Shown here: in pieces, positions 17,596 through 27,983 of the stretch
Layout of the letters: every line of letters starts with the position of its first letter
Numbering within the stretch: position 1 is the first letter of the stretch
Assembly: GCF_014836985.1 (NCBI RefSeq)
Contig: NZ_JACSPU010000001.1
Coordinates: 773,755-837,754 of the forward strand
Length of the DNA: 64,000 nt
Direction: 5' to 3'
Source of the DNA: Planococcus wigleyi
Lineage (GTDB): Bacteria > Bacillota > Bacilli > Bacillales_A > Planococcaceae
Notes under the pieces: generated by a model
Seen by the model: the letters and a program-made list of their open reading frames with translations, nothing else
Databases searched by the model: none
What the model was told of the DNA's origin: nothing
Program-made: the position numbers and the translations under genes

Positions 17596-17624
17596 TTTCA
17601 ATAAAGAGTAAAAACCTTTAGAAT
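17596..17624 (+). promoter_or_regulatory. Candidate codY promoter
   Basis: TTTCAA (17596-17601), a 17-bp spacer and TAGAAT (17619-17624) lie in the 86-bp gap between hslU and codY. This would let codY be expressed apart from the xerC-hslVU transcript. Confidence 0.45.
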
Positions 17625-17666
17625 ATTGAATAAACAGGGTACGAATTATGTAGGAGGTTCATTTAA

Positions 17667-18446
17667 ATGAATTTATTAGGAAAAACAAGACGAATTAACT
17701 CTATGCTGGAAGCAGCAGGCGGTAAAAAAGTAAACTTTAAAGACATGGCTGAGACATTGAGCGAAGTAATTGAATGTAACGCTTTCGTAGTTAGCCGCAA
17801 AGGTAAAGTATTAGGTTATGCAATTAACCAACAAATCGAAAACGAGCGTATGAAAGGGATGTTGGAAGAACGCCAATTTCCGATTGAATACACTCAAAAG
17901 CTTTCGAACATCACTGAAACAACTGAGAACTTGGATGTTAACAGTGAACACACGATCTTCCCGGTGGAAGAACGTGAATTGTTCAAAAACGGCTTAACAA
18001 CAATCGTTCCGATCAATGGCGGCGGAGAACGTTTAGGAACACTTCTTCTTGGACGTGTAGATGCAGAATTCCATGACGACGATTTAATTCTTGGAGAATA
18101 CGGCGCTACTGTAGTAGGGATGGAAATCCTTCGTGAAAAAGGCGACCGCATCGAAGAGGAAGCACGCAGCAAAGCTGTTGTGCAGATGGCGATTTCTTCA
18201 CTTTCATACAGTGAGCTTGAAGCAATCGAACATATTTTCGAAGAACTTGACGGCAACGAAGGCTTGCTGGTAGCTTCGAAAATTGCTGACCGCGTGGGTA
18301 TTACACGTTCAGTTATCGTAAACGCACTTCGCAAGCTTGAAAGTGCAGGCGTTATCGAATCACGCTCTCTAGGAATGAAAGGGACATACATCAAAGTATT
18401 GAACACGAAATTCCTTGCTGAACTTGAACAATTGAAAATGAACTAA
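17667..18446 (+). CDS. codY: GTP-sensing global transcriptional repressor CodY
   Basis: A 259-residue regulator. When GTP and branched-chain amino acids are plentiful it binds DNA and represses nutrient uptake and catabolism genes. The N-terminal GAF-type ligand domain starts '[19 protein letters not shown]'. The C-terminal winged helix-turn-helix is '[26 protein letters not shown]'. The length equals that of the B. subtilis protein. AGGAGG precedes ATG 17667. In B. subtilis a large flagellar/chemotaxis operon follows; here codY is followed by its terminator and then rpsB. Confidence 0.97.
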   Translation: MNLLGKTRRINSMLEAAGGKKVNFKDMAETLSEVIECNAFVVSRKGKVLGYAINQQIENERMKGMLEERQFPIEYTQKLSNITETTENLDVNSEHTIFPVEERELFKNGLTTIVPINGGGERLGTLLLGRVDAEFHDDDLILGEYGATVVGMEILREKGDRIEEEARSKAVVQMAISSLSYSELEAIEHIFEELDGNEGLLVASKIADRVGITRSVIVNALRKLESAGVIESRSLGMKGTYIKVLNTKFLAELEQLKMN

Positions 18447-18455
18447 GTAAACAAG

Positions 18456-18490
18456 AAACGATGCGGGGATCTGCCTGGCATCGTTTTTTT
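18456..18490 (+). terminator. codY terminator
   Basis: AAACGATGC (18456-18464) pairs with GCATCGTTT (18478-18486), and the T-run extends to 18490. The gene-free stretch that follows (18491-18676) shows nothing recognisable before the rpsB promoter. Confidence 0.85.
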
Positions 18491-18676
18491 AATGGATTAA
18501 AACCGGTTTTTCTGTACTTAACGGATTGAAGCATACAAGTTCTTCCTTAAGAGCTCGGATGACTTGAATGTATGGAGGGCGCTTCTGCGAGAGTATTCCC
18601 GTAAAACTGCCAAAGTGATGAAAGAAAAGGCATTTGATCATTTTAAATTTGTTTTAGTTTTTATGAGAGAAACTTG

Positions 18677-18706
18677 TTGCGGTCTTCGCGTAAAGCGTGG
18701 TATAAT
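18677..18706 (+). promoter_or_regulatory. rpsB-tsf promoter
   Basis: TTGCGG (18677-18682), an 18-bp spacer and a perfect TATAAT (18701-18706), preceded by TGG as an extended -10 element. This is a strong sigma-A promoter upstream of a structured leader. Confidence 0.75.
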
Positions 18707-18709
18707 TTC

Positions 18710-18823
18710 AAATGGTGTTAAATACACACGCATTTCGATTTGAGTCGTAGGTGCCCATGCGGGTAACGGTTCAGAGAAGAAAAATGCGGAGGGAAAAAAT
18801 AACCTATCAGGAGGAAACAAATC
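18710..18823 (+). ncRNA. Candidate structured leader of rpsB mRNA (S2 autoregulation)
   Basis: About 110 nt separate the predicted transcription start from the rpsB start. CGCATTT (18729-18735) is perfectly complementary to AAATGCG (18782-18788), closing a stem over a 46-nt interior that contains a CCC-ATGC-GGG mini-hairpin. The closing stem ends about 20 nt before the AGGAGG of rpsB. Ribosomal-protein genes often carry such leaders, bound by their own product. A dedicated S2 leader is inference here. Confidence 0.45.
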
Positions 18824-19540
18824 ATGGCAGTAATCTCAATGAAACAATTGTTAGAAGCTGGTGTACACTTCGGTCACCAAACTCGTCGTTGGAACCCGAA
18901 AATGAAAAAATATATTTTCGTGGAACGTAACGGTATCTACATCATCGATCTTCAAAAAACAGTCCGCAAATTGGAGGAAGCTTATAGCTTCATGAAACAA
19001 GTGGGCGAAGAAGGCGGTAAAGTACTTTTCGTTGGTACGAAAAAACAAGCTCAGGACGCAATCAAAGAAGAAGCAGAACGTTCTGGCAACTACTACATCA
19101 ACCAACGTTGGTTGGGTGGAACACTTACTAACTTCGGTACAATCCAAAAACGTGTGAACCGTTTGAAACAAATCGAGCGCATGGAAGAAGATGGAACTTT
19201 CGAAGTTCTGCCGAAAAAAGAAGTTGTTCAATTGAAGAAACAACACGAACGCCTTGTTAAATTCCTTGGCGGTATCCGTGATATGAGTTCACTACCGGAC
19301 GTTATGTTCGTAGTTGACCCACGCAAAGAACGCATTGCAGTTGCAGAAGCAATGAAATTGAACATTCCAATCGTTGGTATCGTTGATACGAACTGTGATC
19401 CGGATGAAATCGATTATGTTATTCCTGCAAACGATGATGCTATTCGCGCAGTTAAATTGTTGACTGGTAAAATGGCGGATGCTTTGCTTGAATCAAAACC
19501 GGAAGAAGAAGAAGAAACTCAAGCTGAATCTGCTGAGTAA
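18824..19540 (+). CDS. rpsB: 30S ribosomal protein S2
   Basis: A 238-residue ribosomal protein of the small subunit that binds 16S rRNA near the neck, next to S1-type interactions. Signatures are '[19 protein letters not shown]', 'IYIIDLQKT', '[11 protein letters not shown]' and '[11 protein letters not shown]'. The tail is acidic ('[14 protein letters not shown]'). AGGAGG precedes ATG 18824. It leads the rpsB-tsf pair; an attenuator-like hairpin in between probably lowers tsf expression relative to rpsB. Confidence 0.98.
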   Translation: MAVISMKQLLEAGVHFGHQTRRWNPKMKKYIFVERNGIYIIDLQKTVRKLEEAYSFMKQVGEEGGKVLFVGTKKQAQDAIKEEAERSGNYYINQRWLGGTLTNFGTIQKRVNRLKQIERMEEDGTFEVLPKKEVVQLKKQHERLVKFLGGIRDMSSLPDVMFVVDPRKERIAVAEAMKLNIPIVGIVDTNCDPDEIDYVIPANDDAIRAVKLLTGKMADALLESKPEEEEETQAESAE

Positions 19541-19551
19541 TTCGTAATTTA

Positions 19552-19589
19552 CACAGGTGATAAGCGGCCAACCCCTCTTATCACCTTTT
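19552..19589 (+). terminator. rpsB-tsf intergenic terminator/attenuator
   Basis: AGGTGATAAG (19552-19561) pairs perfectly with CTTATCACCT (19574-19583), followed by T residues to 19589. It lies in the 93-bp gap, so tsf probably depends on read-through. Confidence 0.8.
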
Positions 19590-19633
19590 TTTGAGAAAAT
19601 GATAGCAAGCAAATACAGAGGAGGAATTTAATC

Positions 19634-20518
19634 ATGGCAGTTACAGCACAAATGGTAAAAGAATTGCGTGCAAAAACAGGCGCAGGTATGATGGATTGCA
19701 AAAAAGCATTAGTAGAAACAGACGGTAATATGGAAGCAGCTCTTGATTTCCTACGCGAAAAAGGCCTTTCAAGCGCTTCTAAAAAAGCAGACCGTATCGC
19801 AGCTGAAGGAACAACTTCTATTCTTGTAAAAGATAACGAAGCAGTAATCTTCGAAGTGAATGCGGAAACTGACTTTGTTGCGAAAAACGAAGGGTTCCAA
19901 ACATTAGTAAAAGAATTAGGCGAGCACTTGATCACAACTAAACCAGCTACAGTAGAAGAAGCTAACGCTTCAACTATGTCTAATGGTTTGACAGTTGCTG
20001 ACCACATTTCTAACGCTATCGCTAAAATCGGTGAAAAAATTACTTTGCGCCGCTTTGAAGTACGCACAAAATCAGATGCAGATGCTTTCGGTCCTTACCT
20101 GCACATGGGCGGAAGAATTTCAGTACTAGTTGTTCTTGAAAACTCTACTGATTCAGATGCTGCACGCGATATCGCTATGCACATTGCTGCATTGAACCCT
20201 AAATATGTATCACGCGATGAAGTTTCTGCTGAAGAAGTAGAACACGAGCGCAAAATCTTGACTGAGCAAGCATTGAATGAAGGCAAACCTGAAAAAATCG
20301 TTGCTAAAATGGTCGAAGGCCGCCTTGGCAAATATTTCGAAGACATCTGCTTGCTTGACCAAGCATTCGTTAAGAACTCAGATCAAAAAGTTCGTGATTT
20401 TGCAGCTTCAACAGGTGGATCTGTTAAAGAATTCATCCGTTACGAAGTTGGAGAAGGCATCGAAAAACGCGAAGATAACTTTGCTGATGAAGTTATGAGC
20501 CAAGTTAACAAAAAATAA
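19634..20518 (+). CDS. tsf: Elongation factor Ts
   Basis: A 294-residue nucleotide-exchange factor that regenerates EF-Tu-GTP. The N-terminal UBA-like module begins '[29 protein letters not shown]', and the core contains '[17 protein letters not shown]', the signature that contacts EF-Tu. Then follow the coiled-coil and C-terminal modules ending '[10 protein letters not shown]'. AGGAGG precedes ATG 19634. It follows rpsB as in nearly all bacteria. Confidence 0.98.
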   Translation: MAVTAQMVKELRAKTGAGMMDCKKALVETDGNMEAALDFLREKGLSSASKKADRIAAEGTTSILVKDNEAVIFEVNAETDFVAKNEGFQTLVKELGEHLITTKPATVEEANASTMSNGLTVADHISNAIAKIGEKITLRRFEVRTKSDADAFGPYLHMGGRISVLVVLENSTDSDAARDIAMHIAALNPKYVSRDEVSAEEVEHERKILTEQALNEGKPEKIVAKMVEGRLGKYFEDICLLDQAFVKNSDQKVRDFAASTGGSVKEFIRYEVGEGIEKREDNFADEVMSQVNKK

Positions 20519-20543
20519 GATCATTTATCATATGATTCATTTC

Positions 20544-20573
20544 GGGGAACACGAGAATGTGTTCCCTATTTTT
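20544..20573 (+). terminator. Hairpin between tsf and pyrH
   Basis: GGGAACAC (20545-20552) pairs with GTGTTCCC (20559-20566) over a 6-nt loop, followed by TATTTTT. It is a moderately strong terminator. Confidence 0.65.
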
Positions 20574-20600
20574 CAATAAATTATGTAATGGAGGGTACCG

Positions 20601-21326
20601 ATGAGTGTTCAGCAATATAAACGCATTGTATTAAAACTAAGTGGTGAAGCAATGGCAGGAGGGCAAGGTTTCGGATTGTCCCCTGAAATTATCAAATCAG
20701 TAGCAAGCCAAGTTAAAGAAGTGGTTGAACTCGGAGTGGAAGTGGCAGTCGTTGTAGGCGGTGGCAATATCTGGAGAGGCAAAGTCGGTTCTGAAATGGG
20801 AATGGACCGTGCGACAGCTGATTACATGGGCATGCTGGCAACAGTTATGAACTCATTGGCTTTACAGGATTCATTGGAAAAGCAGGATGTGGAAACCCGC
20901 GTATTGTCCTCCATTGAAATGCGCCAAGTAGCTGAACCTTATATCCGCAGAAGAGCGATTCGCCATTTGGAGAAAAAGCGTGTCGTCATTTTTGCAGCCG
21001 GTACCGGAAATCCTTATTTCTCAACTGATACAACAGCAGCATTGCGTGCGGCAGAAATTGAAGCCGATGTCATCTTGATGGCGAAAAACAATGTTGATGG
21101 TGTTTATTCAGCTGATCCGAAGACGGATTCAGAAGCTGTGAAATACGAAGAGCTTTCTTATTTCGATGTGATCCAACAAGGCTTGCAAGTGATGGATTCT
21201 ACAGCTTCCACACTTTGTATGGACAATGATATCCCACTCGTAGTATTCTCAATTATGGAAAACGGAAATATAAAACGGGCTGTTCTCGGAGAGAAAATCG
21301 GGACAGTAGTGAGGAGAACAATATAA
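20601..21326 (+). CDS. pyrH: Uridylate kinase
   Basis: A 241-residue bacterial UMP kinase of the amino-acid-kinase fold. It makes UDP from UMP and is a hexamer regulated by GTP and UTP. Signatures are '[18 protein letters not shown]' at the N-terminus, '[12 protein letters not shown]', '[19 protein letters not shown]' and '[12 protein letters not shown]'. GGAGGG precedes ATG 20601. The stop overlaps the frr start (TAATG), so the two are coupled. The order tsf-pyrH-frr is conserved. Confidence 0.97.
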   Translation: MSVQQYKRIVLKLSGEAMAGGQGFGLSPEIIKSVASQVKEVVELGVEVAVVVGGGNIWRGKVGSEMGMDRATADYMGMLATVMNSLALQDSLEKQDVETRVLSSIEMRQVAEPYIRRRAIRHLEKKRVVIFAAGTGNPYFSTDTTAALRAAEIEADVILMAKNNVDGVYSADPKTDSEAVKYEELSYFDVIQQGLQVMDSTASTLCMDNDIPLVVFSIMENGNIKRAVLGEKIGTVVRRTI

Positions 21327-21883
21327 TGCCGAAAACAGTGATGAGTGAAACTAAATCTAAAATGACTAATGCAATTCAGGCTTTCTCGCGCGATTTGTCT
21401 TCAATCCGTGCCGGCCGTGCAACGCCGTCGATTTTGGATAAATTGACGATCGATTATTACGGTTCTCCAACACCGGTTAACCAGGTTGCTGGAATCTCGA
21501 TTCCAGAAGCGCGTCTAATCATGATTCAGCCATACGACAAATCAGTTCTGGGCGATATTGAAAAAGCGATTCTTAAATCTGATCTGGGATTAAGCCCATC
21601 AAATGATGGTTCAGTGATTCGCTTGGCAGTTCCTGCTTTAACGGAAGAGCGCCGCAAAGACCTTGTGAAGCAAGTGAAAAAAGAAGCAGAAGAAGCGAAA
21701 GTCGGAATCCGTAATATTCGCCGTGATGCGAATGACGAGTTCAAGAAGCTGGAGAAGAAAAGTGAAATTACAGTGGATGACTTGCGTGGCTATACCGATG
21801 ATGTCCAGAAATTGACGGATGACAACATCGCCAAGATCGACGAAATGGCTAAGGATAAAGAAAAAGAGATTATGGAAGTTTAA
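21326..21883 (+). CDS. frr: Ribosome recycling factor
   Basis: A 185-residue tRNA-mimic that, with EF-G, splits the post-termination ribosome. Signatures are '[23 protein letters not shown]' and '[17 protein letters not shown]'. The long helices of domain I occupy both ends, with a beta domain in the middle (about 30-105). It is translated by TAATG coupling with pyrH. A strong hairpin follows. Confidence 0.98.
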   Translation: MPKTVMSETKSKMTNAIQAFSRDLSSIRAGRATPSILDKLTIDYYGSPTPVNQVAGISIPEARLIMIQPYDKSVLGDIEKAILKSDLGLSPSNDGSVIRLAVPALTEERRKDLVKQVKKEAEEAKVGIRNIRRDANDEFKKLEKKSEITVDDLRGYTDDVQKLTDDNIAKIDEMAKDKEKEIMEV

Positions 21884-21905
21884 ATCGAACTTCATTTCAT
21901 GTCAG

Positions 21906-21931
21906 GCGTCCTGTTAAGCAGGACGCTTTTT
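21906..21931 (+). terminator. frr terminator
   Basis: GCGTCCTG (21906-21913) pairs perfectly with CAGGACGC (21919-21926), followed by five T. Confidence 0.85.
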
Positions 21932-22035
21932 CATGCCAAAAATAAATGCTGTATTGGGAAAGAAGCGCACAATGCCGTTTTTTTTGATATGATAAGCAAT
22001 AGACATGCCGATTTGTAATAGGTGGAGGACTAACT

Positions 22036-22827
22036 ATGTTTAATAAACTACTAAAGCGAAATACTGATTTGGTCTTGGAAAGTGGAGATCGCTCAGTTTT
22101 GATTTCGAATGAAGCCGTTCCGGCCCATATAGCAATTATTATGGACGGTAATGGACGCTGGGCAAAAAAACGTTCGTTGCCAAGAGTCGCTGGACATCAC
22201 GAAGGAATGAAAACGGTCCGAAAAGTGACCAAACTGGCCAATGAACTTGGGGTTGGCGTATTGACCTTATATGCATTTTCCACTGAAAACTGGAAACGCC
22301 CAAAAATCGAAGTGGATTTTTTGATGCGTTTGCCTGAAGAGTTTTTGACAACTTTCCTTCCAGAACTCATTGAAGAAAATGTTCGTGTGGAAATGATGGG
22401 GTATCATCATAATTTGCCTTTGCATACATTGAGAGCCATCAAAAAGGCAAAAGAGGCGACCAAGGAAAATACGGGGCTTGTTTTGAACTTTGCTTTGAAC
22501 TACGGCAGCCGCGCAGAAATAGTCGATGCCGTCAAAGACATTGCTGCACAGGTTGCTGCGGGAACGTTGGATGTCAGTGATATCAACGAAGACCTTATTT
22601 CGGGGGGCTTAATGACAAAAGGGCTGCCTGAGCCGGATTTATTGATCCGCACAAGTGGTGAAGTTCGTTTAAGCAATTTTATGCTTTGGCAATTAGCCTA
22701 TACCGAGTTTTGGTTCACGGAAACTTTATGGCCCGATTTTAATGAAGATTCCTTACTGGAAGCGATTGAGAATTACCAAAAACGCAATCGCCGGTACGGA
22801 GGGTTGAAAGGAGACGAAGTGAAATGA
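22036..22827 (+). CDS. uppS: Isoprenyl (undecaprenyl) diphosphate synthase
   Basis: A 263-residue cis-prenyltransferase that makes undecaprenyl diphosphate, the lipid carrier for peptidoglycan and teichoic acids. The catalytic Asp37 lies in 'IIMDGNGRWAKKR', followed by 'LTLYAFSTENWKRP' and the C-terminal 'DLLIRTSGEVRLSNFML'. GGTGGAGGA precedes ATG 22036. The last four bases overlap cdsA. It starts a lipid-precursor operon with cdsA and dxr; dxr supplies the isoprenoid units this enzyme uses. Confidence 0.97.
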   Translation: MFNKLLKRNTDLVLESGDRSVLISNEAVPAHIAIIMDGNGRWAKKRSLPRVAGHHEGMKTVRKVTKLANELGVGVLTLYAFSTENWKRPKIEVDFLMRLPEEFLTTFLPELIEENVRVEMMGYHHNLPLHTLRAIKKAKEATKENTGLVLNFALNYGSRAEIVDAVKDIAAQVAAGTLDVSDINEDLISGGLMTKGLPEPDLLIRTSGEVRLSNFMLWQLAYTEFWFTETLWPDFNEDSLLEAIENYQKRNRRYGGLKGDEVK

Positions 22828-23615
22828 AACAGCGTATTATAACAGGGGCTATTGCGGCTGCGCTTTTTATCCCTTTTGTCATTTATGGAGGAGTGCCATT
22901 TATCCTCTTGGTCTATTTGCTGGGGACAATCGCATTGCAAGAGCTTTTGAAAATGAAAGGCCGGAGTTTATGGAGTATTCCCGGCCTTATTTCTTTGTTG
23001 GCGCTATACGCGTTTATGCTGCCCGATCAATGGGCAGACAATGTGCTTGAATGGACAGGCTATGAAAAAGTCGAATTTGCCTTTTTAGCTGTTATTCTTT
23101 TATTGATACATACGGTTATTGTGAAAAACAGCTTCACCTTTGATGATGCGGCTTTCGCTATTATGGGTACTTTATATGTCGGCATCGGATTCTTTTATTT
23201 TATTGAGACACGTGAAGCCAGTTTAAGCTTTTTGATTTTTGCATTGTTGGTTGTATGGTTCACAGATTCAGGTGCTTATTTTACAGGCCGAAAAATCGGC
23301 AAGCGGAAGCTATGGCCGGAAATTTCCCCAAACAAAACAATAGAAGGTTTTGTGGGTGGCATCATCTGGGCGATTGGAATTGCTTTGATCTTCAATTATT
23401 TTATTCCTTTAAACCATTCAATATTCCTGATTATCATTGTGACGATCATCGCCTCGATTTTTGGGCAAATGGGTGATTTGGTGGAATCTGCATTAAAACG
23501 CCACTTCAATGTGAAGGATTCAGGTTCGATTTTGCCGGGGCACGGCGGAATTCTGGATCGTTTTGACAGTATTTTATTTGTAATGCCTTTGCTTCATTTT
23601 TTACATTTCATCTAA
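22824..23615 (+). CDS. cdsA: Phosphatidate cytidylyltransferase (CDP-diglyceride synthase)
   Basis: A 263-residue polytopic membrane enzyme that makes CDP-diacylglycerol from phosphatidate and CTP. About eight hydrophobic segments are visible. The family signature is near the C-terminus: 'SALKRHFNVKDSGSILPGHG' followed by GILDRFDS. Its ATGA overlap with uppS indicates translational coupling. PgsA (60307-60885) uses its product. Confidence 0.97.
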   Translation: MKQRIITGAIAAALFIPFVIYGGVPFILLVYLLGTIALQELLKMKGRSLWSIPGLISLLALYAFMLPDQWADNVLEWTGYEKVEFAFLAVILLLIHTVIVKNSFTFDDAAFAIMGTLYVGIGFFYFIETREASLSFLIFALLVVWFTDSGAYFTGRKIGKRKLWPEISPNKTIEGFVGGIIWAIGIALIFNYFIPLNHSIFLIIIVTIIASIFGQMGDLVESALKRHFNVKDSGSILPGHGGILDRFDSILFVMPLLHFLHFI

Positions 23616-23631
23616 GAGAGGAAATTGCTGA

Positions 23632-24777
23632 ATGGTTAAGAAAATTACGTTGCTGGGTGCTACGGGTTCAATTGGTGTGCAGACAGCTGACATCATCCGT
23701 GAACATCCACATGAATTTAAATTGGTCGGTTTTTCTGCCGGAAAAAATATGGACATCACACGTAACCTGATTGCTGAATTCAAACCTGAAATCGTCTGTG
23801 TGCAGCGGAAAGAAGACGCTAAGGATTTAGCGGCTGAATATCCGGCTGTGGCAATCGTATCAGGCGCTGAAGGGCTTATCGACATTGCTGTTTATGAGGC
23901 TGACATTTTGGTTAATGCAGTTCTTGGCAGTGTGGGACTGGAACCGACCCTTGAAGCCATCAAACTTGGACGAACCATTGCGATTGCCAATAAAGAAACC
24001 TTGGTGACAGCAGGACATCTTGTGATGGAAAGCGCCAAACAATTCGGTGCGGCCATCCTGCCTGTTGACAGTGAGCACTCAGCTTTATTCCAAGCCTTGA
24101 ATGGAGAAAAGAAAGACCAGGCAAGCCGTTTGATTCTAACGGCTTCAGGCGGCAGTTTCCGTGACTTGACGCGTGAACAGTTGAAAAACGTCACCGTCCA
24201 AGATGCGTTAAACCATCCGAATTGGTCAATGGGATCGAAAATCACCATTGATTCAGCCACTATGGTCAATAAAGGGCTTGAAGTGATCGAAGCACACATT
24301 TTGTTTGATTTCGCATATGCGGATATAGATGTGGTACTTCACCGCGAAAGCATCATCCATTCCATGGTCGAGTTCCAGGACACCAGTGTTATGGCACAGC
24401 TCGGCACACCCGATATGCGTGTCCCGATTCAATATGCCTTATCGTATCCTGACCGCCTTCCACGTGAGCAGGCGAAACGGTTGAATTTGGCTGAAATCGG
24501 AAAACTGAATTTCCAAGAGATGGACTACACGCGGTTTCGGGCATTGCAGCTGGCATTTGATGCCGGTGTTGCAGGAGGCACGATGACCACTGTCCTCAAT
24601 GCCGCAAACGAACAGGCTGTTGCGCTATTCCTGAATGAGGAAATTAAATTCCTTGAGATTGAGGAAATGATCGAGCGGGCGATGGATCAGCACGAAGTTA
24701 TTGCAACACCTGACTTGGAAACGATCTTGCATGTCGATGCTGAAACGAGAAAATCTGTAAAAAACATGCTAAAATAG
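23632..24777 (+). CDS. dxr: 1-deoxy-D-xylulose 5-phosphate reductoisomerase
   Basis: A 381-residue enzyme of the MEP isoprenoid pathway that converts DXP to MEP with NADPH and a divalent metal. The NADPH-binding '[16 protein letters not shown]' is at the N-terminus, '[12 protein letters not shown]' and '[14 protein letters not shown]' form the metal/substrate site, and 'TASGGSFRD' is in the flexible loop. It starts 16 bp after cdsA with GAGAGGA upstream. The MEP route here feeds UppS encoded two genes earlier. Confidence 0.97.
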   Translation: MVKKITLLGATGSIGVQTADIIREHPHEFKLVGFSAGKNMDITRNLIAEFKPEIVCVQRKEDAKDLAAEYPAVAIVSGAEGLIDIAVYEADILVNAVLGSVGLEPTLEAIKLGRTIAIANKETLVTAGHLVMESAKQFGAAILPVDSEHSALFQALNGEKKDQASRLILTASGGSFRDLTREQLKNVTVQDALNHPNWSMGSKITIDSATMVNKGLEVIEAHILFDFAYADIDVVLHRESIIHSMVEFQDTSVMAQLGTPDMRVPIQYALSYPDRLPREQAKRLNLAEIGKLNFQEMDYTRFRALQLAFDAGVAGGTMTTVLNAANEQAVALFLNEEIKFLEIEEMIERAMDQHEVIATPDLETILHVDAETRKSVKNMLK

Positions 24778-24819
24778 CTAAAGATCAAAACCGAATAACT
24801 TTATAAGGATGGGTTCAAA

Positions 24820-26079
24820 ATGGAGACAGTTATCTCGTTTATAATAATTTTCGGTGCTTTAGTGTTTTTCCATGAATTTGGCCATTTCCTGTTTGCCAAA
24901 CGCTCCGGCATTTTAGTGCGCGAATTTGCAATCGGAATGGGCCCGAAAATTTTAGGGATCACCAAAGGGGAAACGCTTTATACACTGCGTTTATTGCCGA
25001 TTGGTGGATATGTACGCATGGCCGGGGAAGATATGGATACCATTCATCTTCAAGCAGGCCATCGCATCGGCGTTCTGTTGAACAAAGAAGGCCAGGCTAA
25101 AAAGATCATCATGAACCAAAAGCATGTTTATCCGGAGATCTTGTTTCTTGAAGTAGAAGAAGCGGACCTGGAAAAAGAATTGTGGATCAAAGGATATGAT
25201 GAAGAGGAAAAGCTGATCCGCATCGAAGTGGCACGAGATGCAGTTGTAGAGGAAAATGGCAGAGAAACCATTTTGGCTCCTTACGACCGTCAGTTTGATT
25301 CGAAGTCAGTCGGAAAACGGTTTATGACGATTTTCGCAGGTCCGTTATTCAACTTCATCCTGGCGTTTCTGATTTTCACGGCGCTTGGCATGATGCAAGG
25401 AATTCCTACCTTTGAACCTGTCATTACCGAAGTGACAGAAGACAGTCCGGCAGCAGAAGCCGGGATGCAAAACGGCGATTTGGTGACTGAAATTGAAGGG
25501 AATCCGATTGGCACTTGGGATGAACTGGTTGAATCAGTTCAGAACAATGCCGGCAATGCTCTTGAGTTCGAAGTTGAACGTAACGGAGAGCCATTGAATT
25601 TCACCATCACTCCTGAGGTATCCGAACAATCGCCTGAAGAAATCGGCGTAATCGGCGTACTGTATCAAAGTCCTGTCGAAAAAGACTTTTTTGGATCTTT
25701 TGTGTACGGTGCTGAACAAACCGTCTTCTGGTTCAAAGAGATCTTCCGTTTGCTAGGAATGCTTGTAACCGGCCAATTTACGATTGATGCTTTATCAGGT
25801 CCGGTTGGAATTTACAAGACGACTGAAGAAGTAGCCAAATACGGTTTCTTCACATTGATGAGCTGGGCAGGTATGCTCAGCATCAACTTGGGAATCATGA
25901 ACCTGCTTCCGCTTCCGGCATTGGACGGCGGACGTCTCATGTTCTTCATTCTTGAAGCGGTGCGCGGCAAGCCGGTTGATCGGCAAAAAGAAGGAATGGT
26001 TCATTTTGTCGGGATCATGCTTCTCATGCTGTTGATGATCGTCGTCACGTGGAACGATATCCAAAAATATTTCTTTTAA
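24820..26079 (+). CDS. rseP: Site-2 intramembrane zinc metalloprotease RseP/RasP
   Basis: A 419-residue membrane protease that cuts membrane-spanning anti-sigma factors and remnant signal peptides after a first cleavage. The zinc site HEFGH (residues 18-22) lies in the first membrane helix; the partner motif 'LLPLPALDGG' has its LDGG at 368-371. A PDZ domain lies near residues 190-275 ('SPAAEAGMQNGDLVTEI'). B. subtilis RasP acts on RsiW and FtsL. A GGACAGGC/GCCTGTCC hairpin (26099-26124) with a poor T-run follows. Confidence 0.96.
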   Translation: METVISFIIIFGALVFFHEFGHFLFAKRSGILVREFAIGMGPKILGITKGETLYTLRLLPIGGYVRMAGEDMDTIHLQAGHRIGVLLNKEGQAKKIIMNQKHVYPEILFLEVEEADLEKELWIKGYDEEEKLIRIEVARDAVVEENGRETILAPYDRQFDSKSVGKRFMTIFAGPLFNFILAFLIFTALGMMQGIPTFEPVITEVTEDSPAAEAGMQNGDLVTEIEGNPIGTWDELVESVQNNAGNALEFEVERNGEPLNFTITPEVSEQSPEEIGVIGVLYQSPVEKDFFGSFVYGAEQTVFWFKEIFRLLGMLVTGQFTIDALSGPVGIYKTTEEVAKYGFFTLMSWAGMLSINLGIMNLLPLPALDGGRLMFFILEAVRGKPVDRQKEGMVHFVGIMLLMLLMIVVTWNDIQKYFF

Positions 26080-26178
26080 TAATTGATTGAGCATTACCGG
26101 ACAGGCGATTATTATTGCCTGTCCTGAACTTTTAATCCCTTTATAAAAATTCTATAGTCAGTTGAGGTGTATTCTGGA

Positions 26179-27882
26179 ATGAAACAAACAGCAACTTTTA
26201 TCCCAACATTACGTGAAACTCCAGCCGATGCCGAAGTAAAATCGCATCAGCTTTTATTGCGCGCAGGCTTTATCCGCCAAAACACAAGCGGCATTTACTC
26301 ATTCCTGCCGCTCGGCAAACGTGTACTGCAAAAAGTGGAAACCGTTATCCGAGAAGAAATGGAAGCCGCTAACAGTGTTGAAATCTTTATGCCAGCACTT
26401 CAGCAAGCTGAATTGTGGCAGGAATCAGGGCGTTGGTATTCTTACGGTGACGAATTAATGCGTTTGAAGGACCGGAATGATCGTGAATTCGCTCTAGGTG
26501 CGACACACGAAGAAGTCATCACCAGCTTGCTGCGGGATGAAATCAAATCCTATAAGAAGCTGCCTTTAAATCTGTTCCAAATACAGTCAAAGTTCAGAGA
26601 CGAAAAACGTCCGCGTTTCGGATTATTGCGTGGCCGTGAATTCCTGATGAAAGATGCTTATTCGTTCCATGCCACTCCTGAAAGCCTGGATGAAACTTAT
26701 GACGTCATGATGCAGGCTTACACCAATATCTTCACACGCCTGGGACTTGATTTCCGTGCTGTTATTGCGGATTCAGGTGCTATCGGAGGAAAAGATAACC
26801 ACGAATTCATGGTGCTGTCGGAAATCGGTGAAGATACGATTGCGTATTCCGATAGTTCTTCTTATGCAGCGAACATCGAAATGGCAGCAGTCAATGTTTC
26901 ATATCCGGTTTCAGACGAAACACCAGGAGAAATGGAAAAAGTGGCAACCCCAGGCAAGAATACCATTGCTGAGGTAGCAGAATTCATGGGGACGACTGCT
27001 GAAAAATGCATCAAAACCCTGGTTTTTAAAGCGGATGACGAATTGGTAATCGTTTTGGCGAGAGGCGATCATGATATTAATGACGTCAAAGTCAAACATG
27101 CAACAGGTGCTAAAGTTGTTGAGATGGCAACACCTGAAGAAGTACAGCAATTACTGGCGTGTGACATCGGCTCTCTTGGACCGATTAATCTTCCTGCTGA
27201 AGTCCGCTTGTTTGCTGATCACGCGGTGGAAAACATGGTCAATGGTGTAGCTGGCGCGAACGAAAGCGGCTATCACTACAAAAATGTTACGCCCGGAAAA
27301 GACTTTAAGGTCGCTGCTTACCACGACCTTCGTTTTATCCAGGAAGGGGATGCATCGCCGGACGGCCAAGGCACAATTCAATTTGCCAAAGGCATTGAAG
27401 TCGGACATATCTTTAAATTGGGCACGACTTACAGCATTCCGCTTAAAGGCACATTCCTGAACGATCAAGGAAAAGCGATGCCTTATATCATGGGATGCTA
27501 CGGAATCGGTGTATCACGTGTGATGGCTGCCGTTGCTGAACAATTCCAGGACGACAATGGCTTTACATGGCCGGACATCGTTGCTCCTTACGAAGTCCAT
27601 CTCGTACCTGTAAACGTCAAAGACGATGCACAGCGCGAGCTGGGTGAAGAGTTGTATTCCCTGTTGAAATCAAATCGCTACGAAGTGCTGCTTGATGACC
27701 GCAAAGAACGGGCAGGCGTGAAATTCACAGACGCTGACCTGATTGGGTTGCCGGTTCGCATCACCATCGGCAAAAAAGCGGCTGAAGGAATTCTGGAAGT
27801 CAAAATACGTCGGACAGGTGAAACATTCGAATGGACACGTGACGAATTGCTTGATCAATTGCAGCAGTTTTTTAAAAAATAA
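26179..27882 (+). CDS. proS: Prolyl-tRNA synthetase (bacterial type with editing domain)
   Basis: A 567-residue class II aminoacyl-tRNA synthetase that charges tRNA-Pro. ATG 26179 ('[20 protein letters not shown]') is chosen over GTG 26167, since it matches the family start and has TGAGGTG 9 bp upstream. Motif 1 lies near '[17 protein letters not shown]', motif 2 in '[23 protein letters not shown]' (split here as [13 protein letters not shown] and LLRGREF), and motif 3 in '[13 protein letters not shown]'. The insertion domain (about 225-410, with '[20 protein letters not shown]') is the INS domain that removes mischarged alanine. Confidence 0.97.
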   Translation: MKQTATFIPTLRETPADAEVKSHQLLLRAGFIRQNTSGIYSFLPLGKRVLQKVETVIREEMEAANSVEIFMPALQQAELWQESGRWYSYGDELMRLKDRNDREFALGATHEEVITSLLRDEIKSYKKLPLNLFQIQSKFRDEKRPRFGLLRGREFLMKDAYSFHATPESLDETYDVMMQAYTNIFTRLGLDFRAVIADSGAIGGKDNHEFMVLSEIGEDTIAYSDSSSYAANIEMAAVNVSYPVSDETPGEMEKVATPGKNTIAEVAEFMGTTAEKCIKTLVFKADDELVIVLARGDHDINDVKVKHATGAKVVEMATPEEVQQLLACDIGSLGPINLPAEVRLFADHAVENMVNGVAGANESGYHYKNVTPGKDFKVAAYHDLRFIQEGDASPDGQGTIQFAKGIEVGHIFKLGTTYSIPLKGTFLNDQGKAMPYIMGCYGIGVSRVMAAVAEQFQDDNGFTWPDIVAPYEVHLVPVNVKDDAQRELGEELYSLLKSNRYEVLLDDRKERAGVKFTDADLIGLPVRITIGKKAAEGILEVKIRRTGETFEWTRDELLDQLQQFFKK

Positions 27883-27902
27883 CAGCAAAATCTGATATGA
27901 TG

Positions 27903-27937
27903 AAAGGAAAGTACAAATTGTACTTTCCTTTCTTTTT
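27903..27937 (+). terminator. proS terminator
   Basis: AAAGGAAAGTACAA (27903-27916) and TTGTACTTTCCTTT (27918-27931) form a 14-bp perfect stem around a single base, so it folds with a small loop, followed by CTTTTT. Confidence 0.85.
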
Positions 27938-27983
27938 CTGCTTGTTCGAGAAAATTGTAAATGTGAGTTTGCACTTTTTTAAG

